In this document: piece after piece, positions 36,152-45,158 of the stretch
Layout: every line of letters begins with the position of its first letter
Numbering within the stretch: position 1 is the stretch's first letter
Source of the DNA: Phytopythium helicoides
Taxonomy: Eukaryota > Oomycota > Peronosporomycetes > Pythiales > Pythiaceae
Length of the DNA stretch: 64,000 bases
NCBI GenBank assembly: GCA_024867545.1
Contig: JANFNE010000001.1
Span: 1-64,000, forward strand
Direction: 5' to 3'
Program-made: the position numbers and the translations under genes
The notes under the pieces: generated by a model
What the model saw: the letters and a program-made list of their open reading frames with translations, nothing else
Databases searched by the model: none
Told to the model about the DNA's origin: nothing

Positions 36152-37867
36152 ATGCTGTTCTGCTCAGCAGTGGTCTTTGCGTGGATGGTCGCTGCAGCGT
36201 CAGCAGAAGCAGTTGCTCAGCCGTCAAAGTGCTTTCCCGACTCCTTCCTTTTCGGCACAGCGACAGCAGCGTACCAGGTCGAGGGTGGATGGCAGGACGG
36301 CGGTCGAGGACCCAGCATCTGCGATGATTACTGCCGTGAGCGCGCACCAGTCTACGAGTGCGCGAACGTCGCGGACGACTTTTACCACCGGTACAAGCAA
36401 GACGTGGGGTTGATGGCGGACATGGGGCTCAACGCATTCCGGTTCTCTATTTCATGGTCGCGAGTCATGCGCTGGGACCCATTGTCGCGGCGCATGGTTC
36501 CGAACCCGACGGGGATTGCCTTCTATCGGTCTTTGCTCGATGAGCTACTCGCCAACGGACTATCGCCTGTGGTCACGCTGTATCACTGGGACTTGCCTTC
36601 TGAACTGCACACGCAGCTGTCTCCTCCTGGGTGGTTGAACCCTGATATTGTTGGTCACTTTCTCGACTTTGCCAATCTCATGTTTGACGAGTTCGGCGAC
36701 AAGGTGCCGTACTGGGCGACTTTCAACGAGCCCTGGTCGTTTACAACTCAAGGCTACGGCAGTGGACGACGAGCTCCAGGAATGAACAACTCGGATACAA
36801 ATGTTTACCTGTCCGCACACAACGTGCTGCTGTCCCATGCCGAGACGGTTGCACGCTTCCGCCAGCTTCAATCGCAACCATCAAGCTCCGTCCACCCGAA
36901 CGCCCGGATCAGCATCGTGCTGAACCTTGACACTGCGTATCCGTTGGATCCAAGCGATTCGGCGGACGTCGCGGCAGCGGAGCGCAAGATGCAGTTTGGT
37001 CTGGGATGGTACCTGTCGCCAATTGTCTCTGGCGAGTATCCGGACATTATGCGCGAACGTGCAGGCAATCGACTGCCGACATTCACACCAGCCCAAGCCC
37101 AATTGCTGCGGGGCTCATACGACCTCTTTATGCTGAACCACTACTCATCTAAGACCGTGACTGATTGCAACAGCGTGCATTCTCGCGTCAACTGCTCGCA
37201 CCTGCCACTCGGATGGGAGCGCGACCTCGGGATCGATGACTCACGCATTCCACAAGATGCTCGCCCAGCGAGTCTCGGTTCCCATGGACAGCCCAATTGT
37301 GCGTGGTTCTCCGGGTATCCCGAGGGCTACATGAAGACCATCAAGTGGATGCACAAGCACGATCCAAGCGCCGAGATCTTGCTGACTGAGAACGGCTGGT
37401 GCGGCAACGCAACGGTCGAGAACATGGACCAGCTCTGGTACTACCAAGCCTACTTGGACCAAGTGCACCGCGCGATCAATCAAGAGAAAATCCCCATTAT
37501 CGGCTACACAGCTTGGTCCTTTTTGGATAACTACGAGTGGGGATCATTCGAGCCTCGCTTTGGACTGTTCTACGTCGAGTTCACGAACGAGACCGGCCGC
37601 GTGGACGAGCAGACGCCGTCGCTGGACAAGCTGCGCCGCGTTCCTCGCCCGGCCGCCCACTGGTTCGCGCATCTCGCGCGTTCCAAGTGCCTGGACGCAG
37701 CTCCCACCGTTGTCGAGGTGACCAACATCTCTCCAGAGCACCGCACAATCTCTCTTTTCGCTGCTGGCGCCGTCGTCGCCGTGGTAGCTGGCGCTCTGCT
37801 GGCTTTGTGGACTCGCTGGCACAGCCGCCCGTCGACCGAGTCGGAGCGCACTGCGCTGCTCAATTGA
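36152..37867 (+). CDS. GH1 beta-glucosidase, membrane-anchored, ExxxLL tail
   Basis: 571-residue GH1 enzyme and the last of the array. The ATG at 36152 opens the signal peptide (MLFCSAVVFAWMVAAASAEA) and avoids the overlap that earlier in-frame starts would make with the preceding gene. Glu193 (TFNEP) and Glu413 (TENGW) are the catalytic pair. The early motif reads GPSICDDYC instead of GRTPSIWDDFC, adding a cysteine. The membrane helix (about 534-554) is followed by a tail ending SERTALLN, an acidic dileucine signal. No intron. Confidence 0.95.
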   Translation: MLFCSAVVFAWMVAAASAEAVAQPSKCFPDSFLFGTATAAYQVEGGWQDGGRGPSICDDYCRERAPVYECANVADDFYHRYKQDVGLMADMGLNAFRFSISWSRVMRWDPLSRRMVPNPTGIAFYRSLLDELLANGLSPVVTLYHWDLPSELHTQLSPPGWLNPDIVGHFLDFANLMFDEFGDKVPYWATFNEPWSFTTQGYGSGRRAPGMNNSDTNVYLSAHNVLLSHAETVARFRQLQSQPSSSVHPNARISIVLNLDTAYPLDPSDSADVAAAERKMQFGLGWYLSPIVSGEYPDIMRERAGNRLPTFTPAQAQLLRGSYDLFMLNHYSSKTVTDCNSVHSRVNCSHLPLGWERDLGIDDSRIPQDARPASLGSHGQPNCAWFSGYPEGYMKTIKWMHKHDPSAEILLTENGWCGNATVENMDQLWYYQAYLDQVHRAINQEKIPIIGYTAWSFLDNYEWGSFEPRFGLFYVEFTNETGRVDEQTPSLDKLRRVPRPAAHWFAHLARSKCLDAAPTVVEVTNISPEHRTISLFAAGAVVAVVAGALLALWTRWHSRPSTESERTALLN

Positions 37868-38123
37868 GTGAGGAGAGGCCAGAAACTCGCTAGTAGCAAG
37901 GCTTCGCATTGCATGAGTCCGTAACGAGCTGCTGGTTCATGTCAGGTGAGTTGATACCGCACCCAAATTGGGTTGCAGCGACCTTCAACGTGTACCCTCC
38001 CACCTTCCATACCCCTTCGAACCCGCTCCTCCGCCCTGATATCCGCATGGGTAAACCCTCCGAGAGCGCATAGTATCAATCGATGGGTTCAGGCTCCTCA
38101 TGACGCTGAGATCCGCCCCCTCC

Positions 38124-38140
38124 GCTCGCCATTCCCGCTT
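38124..38140 (+). promoter_or_regulatory. Initiator-like site
   Basis: GCTCGCCATTCCCGCTT has CCATTCCC, a variant initiator, about 25-35 bases before the ATG at 38162. Confidence 0.35.
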
Positions 38141-38161
38141 CCTCCACGCCGCCGCCTCGCC

Positions 38162-40117
38162 ATGAAGCGCTCGCTGCTGCTGGCGGCGCTCGCGGCCTCT
38201 CGCTCCGCCGCTGACGTCGCGCTCTCGTCGCCGGTCGCGCAGCTCAACGGCTGGTTCCCGTGCGGCGCCGACACTTTGATGGAGCCGATCGGCGCCGAGG
38301 ACGACGCGCATAGCGACGAGTACTACCTGGAGACGGACGAGAACCACAAGCAGCTCAAGAGCAAGCGCAGGGGCCGGCTCTCGCGATCGTCGTCGCGCGT
38401 GATCCGCGGCGACAGCGATGTGACGCTGCCCATCGCGCAGCAGGCCTTCGACTGGGTGTTCGCGCAGAACGACTGGCACGGCAAGGCTCAGCACGGCCGC
38501 AGCCACAGCCACAACGTCAAGGGAGCGACCGACAAGGGAGAGCCCGCGTACGAGTGCGGTGAGTTCCGCGTGCCGCTGTGCTACGACGGCATCTGCGAGA
38601 GCGACAAGACCATCGACGTGTTTGTCAAGCGCGTGGTGGCCGACGTCGAGGAGACCGAGAGCAACACCAAGTCGCTCTGGATCCTGCAGGGCGGACCTGG
38701 CGCGTCCTCTATCGGTATTGAGAGCCTCATGACCACCATGTTCCACGAACTCGACCGCAAGGTTAGCATCTATACTATGGACCACCGCGGTACGGGCCGC
38801 AGCAGCCGCCTCGTGTGCGACGCATCCGAGGTTATGGCCTTCGGCAGTCCCTCGGGGCCTGACATTGGATTCGAGGAGATCCCGGCGTGCATTGATGACC
38901 TCCGGTTCCAAATGGACAACCAGACGGCCGCCTACTCGATCACGAGCGCCGCCATGGACCTGCGCACCATCATCGACAACGCCATGGCCGACACGGACGT
39001 GTACGTCTACGGCCTCAGCTACGGCACGTACCTCGTTGAGCGACTGGTGCACGTGGCGTCGGACGCCATCAAGGGCTTCATCGTTGACGGCATCGTGTCC
39101 GAGACCGGCGCGACCGTCGAGGAGCGCTCGACGTTCTCCAATTGGGACCACGACGTCGCCATGGTTGCAAGCAAGTTCATGAACGACTGCATGGAGGACG
39201 ACTTTTGCAAGAGCAAGTTCCCGGGCGTGGCCAACCTCACCCAGTTCACGCTGGACCTGTACGCAGAGCTGGACGAGGCGGCCAAGACGCCAGGTACCAA
39301 CGCGTGCGCGGACGCGCTGGCAAAGTTCAACCCGCGGCCGTCGTACCTGCTGCGGACTACGTTCAGCGACTATCTCATGTCCGAGACCGACCGGATATAC
39401 ATTCCCGCGGTGATCTACCGAGCTGCACGGTGCACTGAGAGTGACGCGGCGTCGCTCGAGTACTTTGCCGAGTCTGTATCGTACGATTCGGCGATCAAGG
39501 GCAAGGACGTTGACGGCTACGACACGGACACGGTGCTGTACGACTCGGACATGCTGTACTATCTGATCGTGTTCTCGGAGATGTGGGAGTCGCCGACACC
39601 CGACAAGGAAACGCTCATCAGCTGGTACGAAGACGGCGTGGCGGCGTCCGACAACTACCTGATGCTGCCGTACTACTGCATATTCACGGGAAGTCGTGAG
39701 GATGCGTGTAAGGAGCTGGTGCACCTACCGCCGTCCAACACGCTCATGTACGAGCGCGACGAGTTCTGGAACGTGACGGGCGTGCTGCCAGACGGCGTGA
39801 CGGCGCTGCTCATGTCTGGCGGGCTCGACATGCAGACACGCAAGTTGTACGGCGAGCTCGAGTACAAGATGATGAAAGGTGAGCACATGCTGGTGGAGTT
39901 TGACTACGCGGGTCACTGCACGACGTTCACGACGCCCATGATGAGCGGCGGCGTGACGTGCGGCGCGCGGATCCTGGCGTCGTACGTTCGCGAGGGCGGC
40001 GCGCTGAGCCGCGTGGACACCTCATGCATGGACGATCTGTTCCCGCTCTCGTTCCAGGGCAGCGAGATGGACGCGCTCTCGCTCTTCGGCGCCTACGACC
40101 TGTACGAGGACGAGTAG
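38162..40117 (+). CDS. Secreted serine peptidase, family S33 type (alpha/beta hydrolase)
   Basis: 651-residue protein with an alpha/beta-hydrolase fold of the prolyl/tripeptidyl aminopeptidase type. The ATG at 38162 opens a signal peptide ([18 protein letters not shown]). An acidic, then basic region (about 40-85) may be a propeptide. LWILQGGPGASS forms the oxyanion region, MDHRGTGRSS follows it, and GLSYG holds the nucleophile Ser286. SGGLDMQT carries the likely acid and DYAGHC the likely histidine, in the TAP-like C-terminal part. Many cysteines suggest a secreted enzyme. Oomycetes commonly carry such proteins; the peptide substrate cannot be told. One exon, same strand as the last GH1 gene. 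Confidence 0.88.
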   Translation: MKRSLLLAALAASRSAADVALSSPVAQLNGWFPCGADTLMEPIGAEDDAHSDEYYLETDENHKQLKSKRRGRLSRSSSRVIRGDSDVTLPIAQQAFDWVFAQNDWHGKAQHGRSHSHNVKGATDKGEPAYECGEFRVPLCYDGICESDKTIDVFVKRVVADVEETESNTKSLWILQGGPGASSIGIESLMTTMFHELDRKVSIYTMDHRGTGRSSRLVCDASEVMAFGSPSGPDIGFEEIPACIDDLRFQMDNQTAAYSITSAAMDLRTIIDNAMADTDVYVYGLSYGTYLVERLVHVASDAIKGFIVDGIVSETGATVEERSTFSNWDHDVAMVASKFMNDCMEDDFCKSKFPGVANLTQFTLDLYAELDEAAKTPGTNACADALAKFNPRPSYLLRTTFSDYLMSETDRIYIPAVIYRAARCTESDAASLEYFAESVSYDSAIKGKDVDGYDTDTVLYDSDMLYYLIVFSEMWESPTPDKETLISWYEDGVAASDNYLMLPYYCIFTGSREDACKELVHLPPSNTLMYERDEFWNVTGVLPDGVTALLMSGGLDMQTRKLYGELEYKMMKGEHMLVEFDYAGHCTTFTTPMMSGGVTCGARILASYVREGGALSRVDTSCMDDLFPLSFQGSEMDALSLFGAYDLYEDE

Positions 40118-40261
40118 TGGCGGCTGCGCGGCTCCATGTTGAACCCCCTGGCGATTTTGGTAGACTGGCCCTGTTGATTGGCTGATAATGCACAAATAGA
40201 TCGTTTGATTGGTCGAAAATGCGCAGCACCATGCGGTGGCCGCCACTTCCAGAGCGGAGCA

Positions 40262-40966
40262 ATGGACGTGCCCGCTTGGCACCCGGCGAACGAGGACGCG
40301 GCGGCGCGGCGCGCGCGCGAGGCGGCGGGTAGCGAGTCGAAGCGCGTGGAGTTCAAGGTAATGGCGGGCTCGAGCGCCGACACGTCGACGGCGGCGGGGC
40401 GCGAGCTGCTGGACGAGATGCAGGACGGCGGCGGCGCGGCGTGGCAGGGCCGCGGCTTCTTCGACACCAGCGACCGCCTGTACCTCATGGAGCAGCGCCG
40501 GCTGCAGGACGAGGAGGCGGAGCGCGAGAGGCAGCGGCAGGCCGAGGGTGCGGGCGTGGATGAGGGCTGCTGGTGGCGGGGACGGCGCTGACGGGCGGTT
40601 GCGCCGACAGAGCTGCGCAGGTTCCGGTCCAACGCGCGCAAGCTGCAGACGCAGAAGCAGCAGGCGGTCAGCGTCTCTGTGAGTGCGGAGGTGGTCAGGA
40701 AGCAGGCTGGCGCGAAAGCCAAAGCGGTCTCTGTGGTCGCGGTCAAGCCCAAGAAGCGGCTGGCGGTGGACTCTAGCAGCAGCAAGAAGAAGGCCAAGAT
40801 GGAGGACACCAAGGCGGAGAAGAACGCATCACCAGTCAAAGGTGACAGTACAACCCAAGCTCAAGGCAAGAGCTCCGCGGCACAGGCCAAAGAGGTAGTG
40901 AAGGCGGCGCCGGCGCTGCTGCTAGGCTATTCGAGCAGCAGCGACAGCGAGGACGGCGCCAAATGA
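40262..40966 (+). CDS. Small charged protein with acidic serine tail, possibly NIP30/FAM192A-like
   Basis: Two exons, 40262-40547 and 40611-40966, joined across a 63-base GT-AG intron, give 213 residues. The join reads ...RQRQAE/ELRRFRSNARKL. A Glu/Arg-rich helix (about 70-115) is followed by a Lys-rich region (KPKKRL, SSSKKKAKM) that looks like a nuclear localisation signal, then LLLGYSSSSDSEDGAK, a likely CK2 site cluster. Helix, basic region and GYSSSSDSE-type ending occur in this order in NIP30/FAM192A (Fyv6) proteins. The first 60 residues do not clearly match that family, so the name is tentative. Confidence 0.6.
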
Positions 40967-41238
40967 CGACAGCATGTTCTTCAATTCATCTTGTACAGAA
41001 CGAGCCCCTGCGTCTCCAATGGCGTGATGGTCGAGGTGCTCTCGCAAGTCCAAAAGCGCCTGACGCTCCATCCAGCCTCGCAGCCGATCTGCATGGTGCG
41101 TCGAAGCTGCGCTATGCTCGATCGGATCGAGGTGCTCTGGCCCACATACAAAACCCCATACGCGATCGGGCCTCGATCGAGTCGCCTCCGGGTCCGTCGG
41201 GATTTGAAGTGGCATCATCTCGCTTCTCCGCTCCCGCC

Positions 41239-44200
41239 ATGGCGCCGCGCTTCCAGCTCCACGTCAGGCACGTCTCGCCCCCGCCGCCGCGCCGCTCCCC
41301 CTCTAACGCCCGCTCCGCAGCAAGTTCCGCAACATCGAGGCCTCGCCGCGCGCCGGCTATGAGCAGCTGCCCGCGGCCGCCGACGCGGGGCCCGCCGCGC
41401 AGCCGCAGCTCGTGGCGGCGTCGGCTGCGCGCCTGGCGTTCGCGCACCAGCTGGACGCGGGCGGCGCCGTGCGCGTCAAGCCGCTGGGCGCCACGGGTCG
41501 CGAGCCCGCCACAACGGTGCGTCGCCCCGCCTTGAGTCACCACCGCTGCCAGCAGCTCACGTGCGGTGTCTGCAGCCACCGCTGGTGCGCGCGCACGCGT
41601 CGCGCGTGTCGGCGCTCGAGTTTCTGCCATTCGACAGCGACGTCCTGGCAACGGCGGGCGGGGACGAAGCCGTCGTCAAGCTGTGGAGGCTGCCGGAGGG
41701 CGAGATGGACGCGGACTTGGTGGCGCCAGCTGCTGTCATCGCGGTCGACGGATCCAGCGGACGCTTCCCCATCGCCGGCATCCGCCCACACCCGTCGGCC
41801 GCAGACGTGGTGGCCGTGTTCGACCGCGACAGACTGAGCGTGCTGGATCTGAGCGCCGAGCGAGTGGCGTTCACGGTCGACGGTGGCGGCGAGGCGCTCG
41901 TGAGCGCCGCGTGCTGGAACTACGACGGCAGCGCGGCGCTGGTGGCTGCATCCGTACCCGCCACCGGCTCATTCGCCCACGTAGTTGACCCGCGCGTTGC
42001 AAACTCACTTGCTTCCGCAGATTCGGCATCGACTGCCCATGAGAACGGCCACCGACCGGTGAGCGCCACGTGGTGCGGGTCGCTCGACCACTTTGTCACC
42101 ACGGGCTCCAATCGCGTGCAGGAGCGCGAGCTCAAGCTCTGGGATATGCGACGTCTGGATCGCGCGGTGCACCGTGAGCGACTGCTAGATGCAGCCGGTG
42201 TTGGCGCGCTGCTGCCACTCTACGATCCAGATACACACCTTCTCTTCGTCTTGGGTCGTGGAGAGCGCACGGCGCGATGCTTTGAGGTCGATGTGGCTCG
42301 AGCTCCGTTTGTCCACACACTGGACCGCACAGCACTATCGAATGCAACGCTTTCAGCTACGTTGCTACCCAAGACGGCGCTTAACACTCGAGAGTGCGAG
42401 GTCGCACGGGTCTTGAGTCTGAGCGCGACGAGCATCGGCGGAACATGCGACGTACTGAGCTATCGTGTGCCCCGCAAAGATGCGACTCGCGAGTTTCAGC
42501 GTGATCTGTTTCCTGATACCCGTGCAGATACGCCAGCGTTGACTGCTGCTGACTGGACGAGCGGACAGAATGCACTGCCCCTACTGACCCCTGTCAAGGC
42601 CAGCGATGGAGTTGCATCCAGTAGCACCACAAATGAGCCGAACACCGCAGCATCGAGTGTATTTGGACGACCAAATGGGGCGTGGGCCGCGACTTCCTCG
42701 ACGTGGGGAACTCCTGCGGCGGCGCCATCGCCTCAATCTGCAACTCCTGAGCCAGCGTCTGCAGCACCCCCAGCTGCTCCGACGACGGGTCCTTGGGGTG
42801 CCTCAGGCTGGAACGCGCCAATGACAGCATCCACCTCGACATCATCAACTACGTCCGCCCGAAGTGCTTCAGACGGCTGGCGATCCGGCGGGACAAAGTG
42901 GAATGAGGCCCCAGCTGCAGCTCCTACGGTCGTGCACAGCGGGCCATCGCCCATCAAATGGGTGACACCTCCTTCCGATGCTCCTACACCGTCGTCTGAC
43001 CAATCCACTTCGTCAGAAGATCTAACCGAGTTGTCGGAGAAAGCCCAGCGACTTGGTGCGCGCTACGGTCATAAGCTCAAGTACATTCGCGGTGCGGCTG
43101 CTGGCCGCGACGCGGTGTTTCACCTGGGTGATAAACGGCTTGAGCGCGCGGCTTCGCTGCCTGTGGTCGCTGCGAATGGGTCCTATTGGGCTGCTCCTAT
43201 CTCTGGGCCGGGTGGTCCTGTTCTCGTGCAGCCGTTGGACTCGTCTGGACGAGCGTCCACATCACCAACAGCGACGAGCGTACTCAATGCGCAGCGTGCC
43301 GAGGTGACAACGCTTGCATTTAGCCCATTTGACGCATCACTTCTTGCGACTGGATCTGCAGACGATACTGTTCAGCTCTGGTCCGTTCGGCGCTCAAACA
43401 GCGCTGGTGGCGATGGAGACAACGTTGCGGGAGACCCACTCGCGTCGCTGGTGCCTGCGACGGCAAGTCACGGCGTGCGAACGCTGACTTTCCACCCGAC
43501 GGCTGCAAACGTTTTGCTGACGACTGGGGGAGACCGATCTTTGCGCTTCTGGGACGTCGAGGTTGGTCAGGAGCGGTCGTGCATCGCTGAGAAGTTGGAT
43601 GATGCAGCATGGAACGCAGCATTTAGTGTGGATGGCTCACTCGTGGCCACCACCAGCCGTGACCGCGTTGTGCGCGTGTTTGATCCACGCGCTGTGGCTA
43701 TGGCTGCCATGGCCTGCGGATTCGAAGGCGCGCGGCCCCAATATGTCACGTGGCTCAACCAATCGCATGAATTGCTGACAGTTGGTACCAGTGCCCGCGG
43801 CGACACGCAGCTGAGTATGTGGGATGCGCGTAACCTGCTTGAGCCCCTGGCTGCTCCTACAACCGTGACGGGCGTCGACCCAACGAGCGGGACCACGTGT
43901 TACCCGCTATACGACGCAAGTTCTCGCCTCCTGCTGCTCGCTGGAGTTGGAAGTCGCCATGTGTGGAGCTTTGAGCTGCACCCTGAAACGGCAACTGCTC
44001 ATGCCAACTTGCCATTCGCACTGCCAGACTCGTCGGTAGCAATTGCCGGGGCCGCGCTGTTGCCCAAGCGCATGTGTGATGTGCGCAATGTCGAGCTGTC
44101 AAGGCTGTTGGTGCTGACGCCCGCTAGCGTCCAGCAAGTCAGCTTTTCCCTGCCTAGAGCCGAGAAGCTACGCGAATTTTTCCAGGACGACGTATTTTCA

Positions 44201-44669
44201 CCCATGCGACGTGATTATGAGCCACTGATGACTTCGGATGAGTGGTTCGCTGGCGAGGAGGTACCGCCGCTGGTCTACGATTCACTCTGTCCGGAGGGTA
44301 AGTTGTACGCTTGCGGTTTTCAAATCATGCCAGGTACTTACTTATCTATCTTGGATCACGATCACAGGGATGGTACCTTTGTCGGAGAAGCCGGCCGAGC
44401 CTGTGGGAGGATACAGACCCAAAACGCTCGAATTCCAAGCGAGGCTGCGGCGAGAAGAAGAGGAGGCGCGAGCCAAGGCCGAACGATTCGAGCGCCTGAA
44501 CGTACGTCCCTTAGTGGGTGTACTGCAAAAGAATTGGTGACATGCTAATCCAATGATTGCCTGCTGAATACAGGCTCTAGCTGCTCAGCCATCGCTGCAT
44601 CAGTTACGCCGACCCAACGGAGCCACTACTACTGCCGCTGATGACAGCGATGATGACTGGGACGACTGA
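41239..44669 (+). CDS. Coronin-7-like protein (tandem WD40 beta-propellers)
   Basis: Five exons give about 1058 residues: 41239-41267, 41321-41516, 41576-44297, 44368-44501 and 44574-44669. The first intron uses GC-AG (AG/GCACGT); that choice restores RFQLHVSKFRNIEAS, the usual coronin start. Two propellers (about 75-400 and 500-935) are separated by a Ser/Thr/Pro-rich linker. Repeats such as LATAGGDEAVVKLW and LATGSADDTVQLW are typical coronin blades. Near the C terminus are PKTLEFQARLRREEEEARAKAE, in part a short helix, and the acidic ending DDDWDD, like the CA-type tail of coronin-7/POD-1. Family role: Golgi export and actin/Arp2/3 regulation. Some splice sites are inferred. Confidence 0.88.
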
Positions 44670-45158
44670 TAGACTGTCCATAACATTTTCGCACTTCGCC
44701 CATCCGAGCTTTGAGTTGAGAGTGAGCACTTTCGACAACTTCAATTGCAGCAAATGTGCAGTCTTACAATACAACCACTTTTTCTTGAACGCTTGCGAGA
44801 TTGCTGATACCTGGGAAAATACGTTGGACTTCGAATGTGCTTGAATTGCTGACCAACGCCGGGCATGGTCCAAGCACGACACGAGAACAGCATCCTTTCC
44901 ATCCCACTATTCATATCATAAGCGCACGAACATCCGCGGAATCGGTGCTTGCTTTGGTTGATAGTTCATACACCACCCCAACGAAGATATTCACAACATT
45001 ACTCTTTTATAGCTTCACCTCTGTACGAATGCAGCGTGTATCCGATGGCAAACTCGAGAGAAAAACTCTAGCTGACCTCGAGATACCCGCTTGGCTTCCC
45101 TTCTGATTGCGTCTGCTGATACCTAGAATCACAAGCAATCACAAGCAAGCATCGAATA
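44670..45158. other. Convergent 3' spacer
   Basis: 489 bases between converging genes, richer in A and T than the genes around it. The only open frame (about 100 codons) resembles nothing and has unusual composition. Nothing else seen. Confidence 0.5.

Noticed and set aside
37985..39724. 579-codon open frame antisense to the S33 peptidase
   Set aside because: The sense frame holds GLSYG, the other triad candidates and a signal peptide; the antisense frame shows no motif.
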